From Paraphysoderma sedebokerense (taxonomy: Eukaryota > Blastocladiomycota > Physodermatomycetes > Physodermatales > Physodermataceae): DNA of 64,000 bases. The stretch lies in contig JAHLJZ010000026.1 of assembly GCA_025602915.1 (NCBI GenBank), positions 124,001-188,000 of the forward strand, in the 5' to 3' direction. This document shows, one piece after another, positions 1 through 12,300 of this stretch. The notes under the pieces are model-generated. The model was given only the letters and a program-made list of their open reading frames with translations. It had not been told where the DNA came from and made no database searches. Numbering within the stretch: position 1 is the stretch's first letter; the number at the start of each line of letters is the position of its first letter. The position numbers and the translations under genes are program-made.

Positions 1-126
1 CTAAATAATTTCCTGCTTCGTCCCACCATCTATCTTACATAACTAAATGTTTGAACATCATGTGCTTTCAGACAACCCCAAACAAAAAAATTAGTTGAGC
101 CTAGGTTGAGATTAGATTAATTAACT

Positions 127-2226
127 TCATGCATCATAGGCATTATCGCAATCCCCTAAAGCAATGGCCGCTTTGGCGATTCCGAGCCAAGCCTAGGAGG
201 ATGACTGCAATTCGCGTGATTTATGATACAATCCCTTCGCTTTATGCAGAATTTCACGGGTAGTTGGAGTGATATCAGGTCCATCATTTGGAAAGGACTG
301 AATAAGAGACAACGCCAAACGATGATATACTGTATGCAACTCTTTGGTGTCTTGGTAGGGTGTAAAAATTAATCGAATTTAACTGTATCGACTGCCGCTA
401 GACGTATTTTAAAGTTCACTTACCAACCCCAATAGCCAAAACTTTTTCATACGCTGATTTCGGATCCTCGAATTTCTTCTGGTTGAAATAAAGATTACCT
501 GCGAAGTATCTTTAGTCCTTCCAGATTAGAAAGACTTATTACGCATATCCGGCTTACCTAGTTCAGTCCAAACAGTCGGGTCTGCTCGATCGAGCGTGTG
601 CGCCGCCTTTAAATGATTTTCTGCAGTCATGATATCTCCTCGAATAATATATAGCTTTGAAAGAAGTATATAAAGTTTGATTGACGGTCCATTAATAACT
701 AATTCCTGTAAAAAGCATGAGCTACTGCATTCATCAAGACTTAGAATACGTTGTACCTTGGCCAATGCCCCTTCCACGAATTGGCAGGCGTTGAACCTTA
801 GCAGAAATACTGCTGTCAGAAGGAAAACGGACTCGTCACTTTCATTTAAGCTTGCCAATTTCATGGCCTCTTTGAGTGACGATTCGTAGTGGGCCTCCCT
901 TCCAATAAAATCATAAAACAAAGCCTGAATCGAACTTAGTTAAATTTCCTGTTCGCTGTGCATATTGAAGAATGCGGAGGGTCTCACTAGAAGCGTTACG
1001 ACAAGTATGCTAGATTTAGAGACTTCGTAAGCTGCCAGCAATAATTCTTCCGCAAGTTCGTATTGCTCTTTGATGGTACACAATACTCCGTAGACTAGCA
1101 AACTGAAGTTATCATTCGTATCGCCAATTATCAAATGAGTAGCTTAAAAGAGCATCACCTTGGTAAATGTTTTCCGTCACGCAACAAAATCTCTTTTAAG
1201 CATTCCTCTGCTCTGACGGCAAAACCCGAGCGAATACAAAAACAGGCATAGTCCAACCAGACTTGAAGATTGTCTCCGGCTTTCGAAAGCCGTTCCTCAT
1301 GATATGCCTTCGCAGACGCGATTTTTCCAGCCTGTTCTTCAGCTTCGGCCATTTGAAGCAAAGATTCGAGTTCGTGAGATATATCCATCGTTCCAATGTC
1401 CGCATTCGGAATAACGAAAAGCTGAAACTGATGGTTGGCTCACCCTGCCGTTTCTGTTGGGCTGAATGAATTCGAACTTACGTCGTGTAAAGTGGAATGG
1501 ACTACATCTACCAGCTGGACATAAGTTTCACTTACGAGCTTCTGGACATCTTCTTCTGTAAACAATGCGCTCTGACGGAAAACCTGAATACAAATCAATC
1601 CCAATTATTTTTTTTTAATCAGAATTAAATTTGAACCCATATACTACTTCTTTGATCGCCATAATAATCACAGGCTTAAGTTCTGCTTTGCATTTCAAGT
1701 ATATTCCGGTTGAATTTAAATGCTGACAGAACGTTCTGCCATTCTATAATAAAAAATATTAGTCCAATGGCAAAAATAAGTGATAGCAATGCGCACGCAC
1801 CTTCAAATCTTGTACTGGCCATTTTCCAAAATTGGATCTAAGCTCTTTGACTATCCTATTTGTTGCTGCTTGTACTTGCGCACGCAAGGTAAGAGTCAAC
1901 TTGTTATTCTTACTTGTAAATAAAATGGAATTCCTAATTTCGGGTTTTGAAACCGAGTCGCGTACTGTTTTGCCGGGAACAGAGGTATTTTCTATTTCTA
2001 CCAGCGGTTTTCGCAGAAAAACTTCGGTAACTAGACAAGTGTTGCATGATTTAAGGATGTCGGGCACTTTATGAGCATGATGAATAAATTCAATGACAAC
2101 TCTGTTGGACCATCTTTGATAGCAGAAATTACCGTATTCAGATTTTTCCTTCGATTCTGCGGACCGCAAAACGTCGGTACATAATTTCATGTCAACAATA
2201 CCACTGGAAGGAGACTTTGAAGTCAT
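127..2226 (-). CDS. CFAP70: CFAP70-like ciliary TPR protein, several exons, 3' end uncertain
   Basis: CFAP70 is a TPR-rich axonemal protein associated with outer dynein arms in other species. Exons read here, 5' to 3' on the minus strand: 2226-1801, 1743 to about 1640, about 1582-1482, about 1405-1155, 1134-940, 921-526, about 500-430 and about 345-193. The translation follows the C-terminal half of vertebrate CFAP70 as I remember it. It has the STGIYLKCKAELKPVI segment, the TPR start with YHEERLSKAGDNLQVWLDYA, the run GPSIKLYILLSKLYIIRGD, and later WLGIAKAAIALGD. The predicted protein is about 560 residues; animal CFAP70 is about 1,100, so the N-terminal half is missing or lies in exons I could not see. 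An in-frame TAG at 193-195 sits just before the conserved WLGIA helix, and a TGA follows at 127-129. The next gene upstream, DLEC1, is also axonemal and on the same strand. Confidence 0.8.
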
Positions 2227-2497
2227 GCTGGATGTTCGAATATACTTTTTTTTTGATAGCTTGCGCTATACAAATCTAAGATAGAATTTGAGGGAGCTGC
2301 TCATGAGATTGAATGTAAATCCATTCAATTCTGAACGTATGATCTTCACAAGTCGCGCCCTGTTTCGCGAATCGCGATCCATGACACTTGACAGCAGGTC
2401 CCACTGAGAGACATTTATATTTCATTAATTACAACTGCACTCTGCGAGTCTGCAGCACAGGTTAATATGCTGCGCTTAATACATGCAAAAAAGATAC

Positions 2498-2507
2498 TTT
2501 ATTTATT
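2498..2507 (-). terminator. Poly(A) signal of the DLEC1-like gene
   Basis: On the minus strand the TAG stop is followed almost at once by overlapping AATAAA hexamers (AATAAATAAA). The 3' UTR is therefore probably very short, with CFAP70 reading in the same direction under 300 bp downstream. The 283 bp between the two genes (2227-2509) contain no clear further exon. One open stretch at about 2272-2400 might be an upstream CFAP70 exon, but I could not join it to the CFAP70 frame cleanly. Confidence 0.55.
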
Positions 2508-2509
2508 AT

Positions 2510-5500
2510 CTAATTATCATTAGAAGGTATTGCTCTCACATAACTCAGCTTCAGATCATCGATAAATAGGATACTATTATCCCCATTGCCAAGTTTGTCG
2601 GATCCCAATTTTCCATCCTCCACGAGCTTAACTTTTCCAATCAATTCACCATTTATTGCGAGAAATTTATTGACAGGAAATAGTAGGGAAAATTTTCTTG
2701 TACTGAATGGTGGAATTATGATCGGTGAAGGATTCCAAGTAAATTTGTTCGCATCAGACTGTTTTGTCGAAATCCATTCTACCTCGACCGTTCTTGGTAA
2801 GGTGTTCTCTATGTCCAACCATTGGTGGTATTGAAGCTCCATTTTATAGTAAGACCCCATGTAATTAACGGTCGGCCCCGATAACTTGACTGGGTTTCCG
2901 GAGAGAATAACAGCAAGGGGTACCTCAAGAGTGGCATTTTCGACCTGACATTGCAAGACGTCCGAATAAACGCCAGGAAAATTTCCACAAGCTCGAATTT
3001 CTATTTTCTTCGACTCCGCGGGTCGAAGTGTTCCGCTTTCTGGTTTGACGCTGATTTCAATGCCAAGCTTTATTTGCCCATTCGATTGGAAGCGACGCTG
3101 AAGATCCTGAAACTGTGTATTCTTATTTTTTTGAGACTTGAAACCTTTGGTGACCAGAGATTTACCCTGTGAATTGAATAATACATCGTCAGCCGTTCTT
3201 CTGTGCGTTTCAGACAATATTGAATATCGCCTAATGCGGCATCGGTAGTCGATATCATGGGATGATTGATTATTAATATATATGCAGCTTGACACCGCCA
3301 CGTTTAAGGCACACTTTCCTAAATTGATATGAAGATTTTGGGGTTTCGAAACAGGGTGCCAAATAACTCTATCGTTATGTTCCAATCCAATTTCGATACT
3401 GGGTTTATGACCATGGATGATCAATTGGTACCCAATGTGCTTTCCAGTTTCGAGCAGCGTTATTGCTCCAAAAATTTCAATATCGTCCACGGCCTTCGAC
3501 GTCGCTGCAACTTCAATTTCCACGATTCCTTTTGCCGAAATCACGCCGCATGTCGGTTTGTACTTCACTTGACACAAATCCCTGATATCTTTGCTGCAGG
3601 CAAATCGGAGATCTGAATTCGTTGGGTTAAAGATTAAGATGTTTTGTGTTACTTCTTGGTTGGCAGCATATCCATGAAACGACACTTGGCAGTGTAGAGG
3701 AAACAGAACCGGTTTCTGTGTAACACCGAAGTATTCTGACACCATAACGGAATAATTACGGTACACTAACTGCAAATATCCGCTAAATTGTTGATCGCGG
3801 ATAGATATCATGCTCAAATCACCATTGACTTGGCATTTCAGCATACGGTTTAGTTTTGAGTGTCTCAAATGAAAAATTTGACGCATGGGAGCATATCCTT
3901 TGTTGGAAACGCTAAGAGTAAATTGGATATCTAACATCTCAGCCGAGCTGCTAATAAAGTTTTTGAATTGATTAAGACCAAGTCTAGTTACTCCAAAATT
4001 TAAAAACGATTCTATCTTCAGTGATCGACCATCAGCAGCAACAAAACTTAATATCGGGATTTCCGCTATGATTTTCAACTCTCTGACAAGCACGAATATG
4101 GATCCCATTAAATCCCCTGGATAGTGTGGGGTCAAAGTTACTGCAATGTTTCCATCACCTCCGGCCTCCAATATGCCATCGGCTATTATGCATATGGTAG
4201 CTGTTTTTGGGGAAAGGTTTGTATAGAAGGTGTATGAAATATTCGAGAGGCTGCGATTTATGAGTGCGAATTGGGAAGTAATTGGAGAATTGAGTCGACA
4301 GTTTTCTGGGAGAGAAAGGTAAGGGGAATCTATTGAGATATGTGGAGGAACGCAAACACCGTAGATTGACAGACTATGTACCTGATCAGCCCAGCCATCG
4401 GATGTGATAAGCAGTTGAATCCTGGCTTCATGAACGCCTATTTGATGAGGATGAAATACGATGTTGCCGACTGCTTCCTCGTGCGGACCGAGATCGCCCT
4501 CATTTGGCTTAACCGAAAATGCAGAACCACTCAAAATCCATTTGAACTTCAGCTGAAGGAGGGTATTATTCCGAATACTAATGCGTTTTTTTGCCTCACT
4601 ACCAAAATCTTGATCGACGAATCTCATCTTGCCACTATTTTGGAGTTCAACTTCATTTGATGTTAGAGTAATCAGTGGTGACTCAATCATCCCAACGGCT
4701 ATAAAGTCCAGTATGCCGCCATTGTCGGAAACTAATTTAAATTTCGATAAACACATATCCCACGAGGAAACCTTCGAGAGCGTGTATTCGACGGAAAGAG
4801 TCATCCTTCCCCAAGCCGGAATGGAAAATTCTGACGGAGTGATTCGGAAGATGCTGGATTCCACATAACTTTTCCCGTTTGATTCATACTCTATGTAGTC
4901 TCCTTCACCGATTTGGTTTCCCCGAGTTTCGGGAATTATCTTGAAATGACCCGCTCCGCCAATGTTCTGAATTGTGACGTTCAAAATCTCTACCTTTCCC
5001 GGTCTCGCTGCTCTGCAAATCAATATCCTCGGTAGGCTAATAATCGGTGGCAATCTGTGGGCTGTTATCGATACGGTGATGCTATTGGTACCATCAAGGA
5101 TTAGAACTTCCTCGTGATAGTCTGAGGTGCAAGTAGGTTTAAAACTGATGGTAAATTTAATACTCATTCCGGGAGCTAGAAAATTCGAAGCTTCGGGGCC
5201 TATTGGTTGAACGGAAAAGTTTTTCGAGTTGAGGACGGAGGAATAAGGCGACAGACGTATCGGCACAGAGTGTTTGGAACAATTTGTAATAGTCAAAATA
5301 TCAGAATACGTTGATCCGACTTTATAATTTTCAAACATAATGCATTCAGGTGTTGCTACAAGATGAGTCTCGGGTGATTCAATCCCGTAGAAGCAAGCCC
5401 CGGTATCGTCATTCGTTTGTAATTCGGACAAGTCCCCAAAAAGTCCAGTCTTATTCGCTATTTTTTTCTCTTGGCCCCTGCTCTTTGTCAATGTATATTC

Positions 5501-5851
5501 GGCTTTGATTCTTGGGTTGTTCTGGTGTTCGGAATGAAGCTCGGTTTTACTGCAGATTGATTCGGCCTCAGTGGAAGCAACGTCTCGAATGCTCGGGATG
5601 GCCACCAGCTTATTCGCTTGTAGACGGGAGAAAAGAGAATTATAGTCGATAGATGGAGATTTTGAACTGTCAATATCATTTAATAAAGATCCCAACGCTG
5701 ATATTTGGGCATCTCGTCGCTGATTGGTTCTATGCAAACATTGGTCGGCAGCATTCGGTAGACTGGCCATCCTACATTGATCGTCGATCGGGATAACGTC
5801 AAAGATTGGCGTAGACTCTGGTATTTGCAATACAGAGTTGCTTTTGTTCAT
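2510..5851 (-). CDS. DLEC1: DLEC1/CFAP81-like ASH (MSP)-domain axonemal protein, single exon
   Basis: One uninterrupted 1,113-residue frame from ATG (5851) to TAG (2510). The protein is built of immunoglobulin-like ASH/MSP beta modules of the HYDIN/CFAP type. From about residue 165 it tracks vertebrate DLEC1 as I remember it: ATPECIMFENYKVGSTYSD against ATP..FxNYxVG, then SITAHRLPPIISLPRIL, then GGAGHFKIIPE, and a later KKRISIRNNTLLQLKFKW module. Animal DLEC1 is about 1,750 residues, so this copy is shorter, mainly in the C-terminal ASH modules. DLEC1 is the orthologue of the Chlamydomonas flagellar protein FAP81, so a zoospore axoneme role is expected. It diverges from the dynein heavy-chain gene across 483 bp. 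An AATAAATAAA signal begins three bases after the stop. Another large ASH-family member such as CFAP74 or CFAP47 is possible but fits less well. Confidence 0.75.
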   Translation of the reverse strand: MNKSNSVLQIPESTPIFDVIPIDDQCRMASLPNAADQCLHRTNQRRDAQISALGSLLNDIDSSKSPSIDYNSLFSRLQANKLVAIPSIRDVASTEAESICSKTELHSEHQNNPRIKAEYTLTKSRGQEKKIANKTGLFGDLSELQTNDDTGACFYGIESPETHLVATPECIMFENYKVGSTYSDILTITNCSKHSVPIRLSPYSSVLNSKNFSVQPIGPEASNFLAPGMSIKFTISFKPTCTSDYHEEVLILDGTNSITVSITAHRLPPIISLPRILICRAARPGKVEILNVTIQNIGGAGHFKIIPETRGNQIGEGDYIEYESNGKSYVESSIFRITPSEFSIPAWGRMTLSVEYTLSKVSSWDMCLSKFKLVSDNGGILDFIAVGMIESPLITLTSNEVELQNSGKMRFVDQDFGSEAKKRISIRNNTLLQLKFKWILSGSAFSVKPNEGDLGPHEEAVGNIVFHPHQIGVHEARIQLLITSDGWADQVHSLSIYGVCVPPHISIDSPYLSLPENCRLNSPITSQFALINRSLSNISYTFYTNLSPKTATICIIADGILEAGGDGNIAVTLTPHYPGDLMGSIFVLVRELKIIAEIPILSFVAADGRSLKIESFLNFGVTRLGLNQFKNFISSSAEMLDIQFTLSVSNKGYAPMRQIFHLRHSKLNRMLKCQVNGDLSMISIRDQQFSGYLQLVYRNYSVMVSEYFGVTQKPVLFPLHCQVSFHGYAANQEVTQNILIFNPTNSDLRFACSKDIRDLCQVKYKPTCGVISAKGIVEIEVAATSKAVDDIEIFGAITLLETGKHIGYQLIIHGHKPSIEIGLEHNDRVIWHPVSKPQNLHINLGKCALNVAVSSCIYINNQSSHDIDYRCRIRRYSILSETHRRTADDVLFNSQGKSLVTKGFKSQKNKNTQFQDLQRRFQSNGQIKLGIEISVKPESGTLRPAESKKIEIRACGNFPGVYSDVLQCQVENATLEVPLAVILSGNPVKLSGPTVNYMGSYYKMELQYHQWLDIENTLPRTVEVEWISTKQSDANKFTWNPSPIIIPPFSTRKFSLLFPVNKFLAINGELIGKVKLVEDGKLGSDKLGNGDNSILFIDDLKLSYVRAIPSNDN

Positions 5852-6334
5852 TGCTTTTAACGGCTGCTATGTATGTGCAAGAATGAGGGAAGATGTTATA
5901 GGCGACGCAATAAGGATGAAAGGAATTAACCTGTATTGGTATTGGAAAGTTTGTGCCAACAAAGTCATAAAAAAAAAGCGAATGCAGCACTATGCGTACC
6001 AATGTTGATTTCTGAAATGCCTCGTATATGTAATGTGAGTTGTGTGTGTAATGGAGAGTCAGGGCAGCTGCGTCGATGTGTACTAGTAATCTATGATGCT
6101 ATATATGCGAGGGAGCCGTTGCACGCGAAGCGCGGAGGGAGCAGATGCACGGTGGGCTGGGATCTGCAGATGGATCGCCCGCTCGCTGCTTCGTTGCCAC
6201 GTCCCACTCCCCCTCCGTCATTCCCTCCCTCCCTCCCTCTCTCGCGCACCTAGTGTTCCTTTCCGACGTATTCCCACACACACCAACCACAACAACAACA
6301 ATCATCCACAACTCGACTCTTACCATAGCGAGCT
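5852..6334. promoter_or_regulatory. Divergent promoter interval shared by DLEC1 and the dynein heavy chain
   Basis: This 483 bp gap separates the two start codons and must hold both promoters. The dynein side has a strong pyrimidine tract (CCCTCC repeats, about 6215-6245) followed by an ACACACACCAACCACAACAACAAC stretch just before the ATG. No convincing TATA box was seen. A GTTGCC half site occurs at about 6193, but I found no matching RFX X-box second half. Overlapping open frames here are low-complexity and look like shadows. Confidence 0.5.
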
Positions 6335-9300
6335 ATGGCCGATGCAAATCGTTTCGCCCCCGATCGCGGTTCAATCAACAACCTCAGCCTTCTCTCGGAC
6401 AATGAAGTGGTCAAGAAAAAAGCTGGCAACCTTACAACCCAGCCTTCAATTGAGAAGCGAAAAGCATTACTGGACCAAAGACATAAATATATGCTCGAGA
6501 AAGTGTCAGAAATTGTAAACGAGAAAATGTCCGTTCTAGAGAGTAGCTTCGTCACGGGTAATAAACTCGAATTGGTTAATGATTTCTTCAAGGACGGAGG
6601 ACCCAAGAAGATTTTATTCTTCTGGCAAAAGGTAAAGCAGCATCAGTAAACAACTGCATAGATTCTTAAACTCAAACTCGCTATCACTGGTAGGACGAAG
6701 CTGCGAAGCCGAATTCGCCCAAATATACGCTTAAAGTCACAGATGGCCATTCCGAGTCTGTGAGTGGCGTAGGTTGCTATTTTGTTCGGACTACTCTTAA
6801 ACCCGTCACTAGCAGCAATATACAGACGGATGTCGCCTTTGGTGTAATCAATCGCACAATCTTGCCCTCTCTGAGCACTGTTGTTAAGCACGTCATTATG
6901 CCTGCCCTGAGATCTCAGGTAAGGTATCAATTGCAATTACCCCGCAACTTAATTAACTGAAAATTGTTTCCTTTAGGATAATTGGGGTGATTTATCTCAA
7001 GGAAACAAAAAGGATATATTAGATGACTTTTTGAAGGCCCTTAATCGGTTCGTTAGTGAGCTGGAAATCGCTATGTCCAATCGACGGGATAGCGTCCAAT
7101 TAAGCTCAGTCCCGATAGCATTGGCAAATTATGTCTCACCTACTGATTTCGTCAATGCCGCTCACGATACGAATTTGGTAGCAACGTTGGAAGGTGGGTT
7201 AGATTAGAAGCGATTTATCTGATTGTGTTATCCATGACTGACTCGAGTCAACAGCGGTCGTCGGTGAATGGTGCAAGCAAATCGAACAAGTCTTGGCGGA
7301 AAGTGAACAAATGCGAAAAGAAGCCGATGATATCGGTCCGAATGCAGAATTGGCACATTGGAAAGCACGAATGGTGAAGTTTAACAGCATCACTGATCAG
7401 CTTAAGTCTCAAGACTGTAAAAAAGTGATTGGCATCTTGAATACCGTTAAATCAAAAACGTTGTTGCGTTCGTGGAAGGATTTGGATAATCGAGTTACAG
7501 ACGCAGCGAATGAATCGAAGGTAAATTTCAGCCGTCCAAATTGCTAATTCATGTAATTCTTATAGCATCCCCATATCCCCCCATTAGGATAATGTTAAAT
7601 ATCTTTACACTCTCGAGAGATTCTGCGAACCGCTCTATCGCAGTGACCCCGTCGGCATGACACCAGCCATTCCTGGTTTAATCAATGCTATTAAGATGAT
7701 ATACGGGTACGCAGTCTGTTTTTCTCATGTCAAATGTTATTCTGCCTTAATTACTCATTTTATCTTTTGTTGTTGGTGATTAAAGTATATCGCGTTACTA
7801 CAATACTTCTGAAAGGATGACATCGCTGTTCGTTAAAATTACGAATCAGATGATAACTAGCTGCAAAGAATACGTTTACAAAGACACTGGCAGTAATCTA
7901 TGGGATCAAGATAGAAAAACGCTATTGAATAAGTTACACGATTGCATCAGACTGAATGAAGCCTATCAAAAATGTTTCCATGATGTAAAAGTATGTTTGT
8001 TTATTATCTCGGGTGTTTGTATACTCAACTCAACATCCCAAAATAGCGAAAACTTCAGGAAAGTCCCCAAGACAAGCAGTTCGATTTTTCCGAAATGTAT
8101 ATATTCGGCAAATTTGATACCTTCTGTAAAAGGATTAGCAAAGTTATCGATATGTTTAGCGTGATTGAGACGTTTTCTCGGCTAGAACTGCTAGGAGTCG
8201 AAGGCGTCGATTCTATCCTAAAGCGTTTCTTTAGCGTTGTCTCCCAAATGCAGAGGAAACCTTACGAAATTCTTGATCACCGGAAAATGGCAAGTATTAT
8301 TAGGTTTCTAGCTTTGCGGACTTATCATTAATCTTCTATTGAAATAGGAATATGATTCCGATTACGCTAATTTTAAGAAACAGATAACAGACTTGGAGAA
8401 TGATGTGCAACAGTTTATTGATAACAGCTTCGAGCGTATATCTAGCACCGAACAGTCTGTGACACTTCTGGAAAAGTTCAGTCAAATCAAAGATATGCAG
8501 TTTGATTTGGAGTTGAAATATGCCAGTGTATTTGCTCAATATGTACGCCGTGACCTTGAAGGGGTCAGAAGGTTGTATCAACGCTACAAAGACAATCCTC
8601 CCGTCCCTAGAGATACGCCGCCAGCTGCTGGGGCTATTTCGTGGTCACGACAACTGTACAGAAGGATCGAATCGCCCATGAAATTCTTCAAAGAAAAAAC
8701 TGGCATTCTCAACTCCCCCGATGTTAAGAGACATATTCGAAATTATAACAAGCTTGCTAGAGCTCTCATAGAGTTTGAAATGCTCTGGTATCAAGCTTGG
8801 ATAAATTCTGTAGATCAAGCAAAGGCCGGATTACAAGCCACTCTGTTGGTCACCGACGAAAATCGACAATTATACGTCAATTTCGATCCTCAAATTATTC
8901 AGCTTATTCGTGAAGCCAAGTGCATGCAGAGACTAAATTTGGAAGTGCCACCTTCTGTTCAGTCATTGGTTTCCAAGGAATTGTATTACAAAAACTTGTA
9001 TATGAGCCTCCACTACGTCTTGCAAGCCAAAAAGAAAGTTATGTCTAAGGTCCCGAATATTCTTAAGGATGCTATCAGCCCTCATATTCATCATCTCGAA
9101 AAGATTCTAATTCCAGGGTTGACACACCTGTCATGGTTTGTCGCACTTTATTGTTCATTTACTCAGAAATAAATAAATTCTAACAATTCTCATGTAGGTC
9201 TTCCTTGAATTTGGAATCTTTCCTTTTGAGTTGCCACAATCAAATCGGCAAACTTGATGAACTTGTCGACAAAATTCTGGACATATCTCAGTGCCGCATT

Positions 9301-12300
9301 GGAAATGGGCTCCGAAAAATTTCCGAACTATCGCTATGTGACATACCTGCAGACTCGGAGCAGTGGACACTTGATGAATTTATGGAGAAAACTGAAAGGC
9401 GCTGCGGCGCTGTGGTCAATTTGATCAATAATCGCAGTAATCTGGTTGAAAATGCAACCATCGATTTGTTAAGCGAACTGATGAAAGGTGTCCCGGATAG
9501 TTTGGTGAAAGGAGATTTACGGTTTTCCTATGAGAAGGTCTATTACCACTACAATTCTCAAAATTATGAGTCCATTATTCAAAGCACCAAGAGCTCATTG
9601 GAACTTATGAAAGCGCGGTTGGGTAACTACGCTAGCAATCAATACAATCGGCAGACGGCTCAGAGACCATTCTTCAAAACTGAAATCATCCTTCATATCC
9701 CAAATGTCGTTCTCCAGCCGAAGTTAGAAGACATCCAGGCGGCTCTTAATAAAGCTGCTCTCATGATCACCGACGTTTCGAGAAAGTTAAGCTTAAGCTG
9801 GAAGAAATACCTGACAGCTCCCGAAGACGCAAATGTTGCCAAATTACCCGAGGATATCTCTCAAATCGGAAACAATAAAGATGTCAACAAAATTGCACTC
9901 ATGCTCACTTCAACCATCAACTCGATGAAGAAAGATTTGGAAGCGCATCGTGATCAGTTCACCAGATACGATTTCTTGTGGAAAGAACATAAAAGTGAAA
10001 CAATCAAAAACTTTTTACTTCACAATCCTACAGTGGCCGACTTTGAACTCGAGATTAACAAATATGAGTTAATAGAAAAAGAGGTCGCGGATATCCCTAG
10101 TGGCACTCACATCGGTATCTTGTTCGTATCAGCGGAGCCATTGAAGCTGGCTCTCTTGGGCGAAGCGAAGGATTGGAAACACTGCTATGGACTCAACCTG
10201 AATATGAAAGTCAAAAAGGACATGGAAGACTTAATTGAGTACATGGAGAAGCAATCCTTGAAGTTATCCCGGAAAATCTCTGACATCGATGATCTACGCC
10301 TTGCTGTTACTACCTTAAGTGAAATCAGAGAAGCCGAAGTTGACGTTGATATGAAAATGGCTCCGATTGAGGAGGCTTACCAGTTATTGACGAAACATGG
10401 TATTTCGGTTTCGAAGGAAGAAACTGAAATGGTCGACTCTCTGCGATACAGCTGGAAGAAGCTTAAAGGATTAGTAATTGAAGTTCAGGCCAGCTTGTCT
10501 GAGCTTCAACCTAAATTTAAATCAGAATTGATAAATGTTGTTCAAAAATTCTCTCAGGACGTGGATACATTCACCGCCGAATATGATGTGAACGGTCCGA
10601 TGGCTAGCAACATTCTACCGAAGACAGCAAGTGAGCGACTTAATGTTTTCCAGCGTGGTTTTGAAGAGTTAAATCGCAAATGGGAAACCTACTCCGCCGG
10701 CGAAGAATTATTCTGTCTTCCCGTCACTCCATTTCCTGCCTTGGTCAAAATTAAGAAGGAGCTGAAATTACTCCAGAACTTATACAACTTGTATAACGAC
10801 GTTCTGGAGAAGAGAAATATCTATTACGAAATGTTATGGACGGAAGTCGACTTCCAAAAAATCTCCGTTGAAGTAGGGGATTTCCAAAATAAAATAAAGA
10901 AGTTGCCGAAAGCTATCAAGGATTGGAAGTCGTTTCTGGAGTTGAAAAAAATAGTTGACGATCTCACAGAGACAGTGCCGTTGTTGGAAATGATGAGCCA
11001 TAAAGCTATACAGACAAGACACTGGGACGCCATAATGAAAGTTACGAAGAAAACATTTACTTTGGACCCGGATATGTTTTACCTCCGTACGCTTCTAGAA
11101 GCTTCGTTGTTGGCAAACCGCGAAGATATCGAAGACATTTGTACGGCCGCCGTGAAGGAAGCAGATATTGAAGCGAAACTGCGACAGGTTGTTTCTGACT
11201 GGGAGGATAGATGCTTTATGTTCGCCTCGTTCAAAAATCGTGGAAATTTAATCCTGAAGCCGTCAAGTACATCAGAAATCATTTCAGCCATGGAGGACAG
11301 TCTGATGACATTAGCTTCCCTCATGAGCAATCGTTACAACGCTCCTTTCAAAGCCGAAATTCAAACTTGGGTATACAATCTAAGCACAGCCTCTGAAGTC
11401 GTCGAGAGCTGGTTGGCTGTGCAAAATCTGTGGATATACTTGGAGGCGGTATTTGTGGGTGGTGATATTGCTAAGCAGATGCCGAAAGAAGCGAAGCGCT
11501 TCCAAAATATCGATAAGTCGTGGTGCAAAATCATGGCAAGCGCAAACGAACATCCAAACGTTATACAATCTTGCGTCACCGATGAAGCCATTCGAAATTT
11601 ATTACCTCACATGACTGAGCAATTAGAGTTATGCCAGAAGTCTTTATCTGGCTACTTGGAATCGAAGAGAGCCATCTTCCCTCGGTTTTATTTTGTGTCT
11701 GATCCAGCTCTACTTGAAATTCTCGGGCAAGCATCTGACTCTCATACGATTCAGGCTCACCTTAAAAGTGTTTTTGAAAATGTAAATACGGTTCAATTTC
11801 ACGAAAGGGAATACGACAAGATTGTCGGCCTAGAATCAAGTGAAGGTGAACGGGTCATTCTGACTAAACCTATGATTGCCACTGGAAATGTCGAGATATG
11901 GCTCGGTTCTCTCCTGAAGTCTATGCAGATGACCATAAATGATATCATTCGTGAAGCGGCGATTCGGATGAATGATATACCGCTGACAAAATTTTTGGAC
12001 GAATATCCTGCACAAATTGGTCTTCTGTGTCTTCAAATTAGTTGGACCATAATGTGCGAAGAAGCACTCAACCTGTCGAAATCTGACAAAAAAATTATGG
12101 CGGTGACCAACCAAAAAGTCAATGACATATTAAATACGTTAATTGAAGTAACGACCAAGGATTTGAGCAAAATGGACCGCGTAAAGTACGAAACGTTCAT
12201 TACAATTCAGGTTCATCATCGTGACGTCTTCGAAAAATTATACAAATCTCACGTTAAATCATCGGATGATTTTGAATGGCTGAAGCAATGCCGTTTTTAC

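Noticed and set aside
193-195. Reassignment of TAG to leucine (known in some chytrid mitochondria) to explain the CFAP70 stop
   Set aside because: This is nuclear, intron-bearing DNA, and the DLEC1 gene next door ends with TAG directly before a poly(A) signal, so TAG works as a stop here.
6185-6200. RFX X-box in the DLEC1/dynein promoter
   Set aside because: Only one GTTGCC half site is present and no second half at the right spacing.
6099-6606. Antisense and alternate-frame ORFs around the dynein start
   Set aside because: They come from the pyrimidine and CA-rich promoter tract and from shadowing the first dynein exon. No domain, low complexity.
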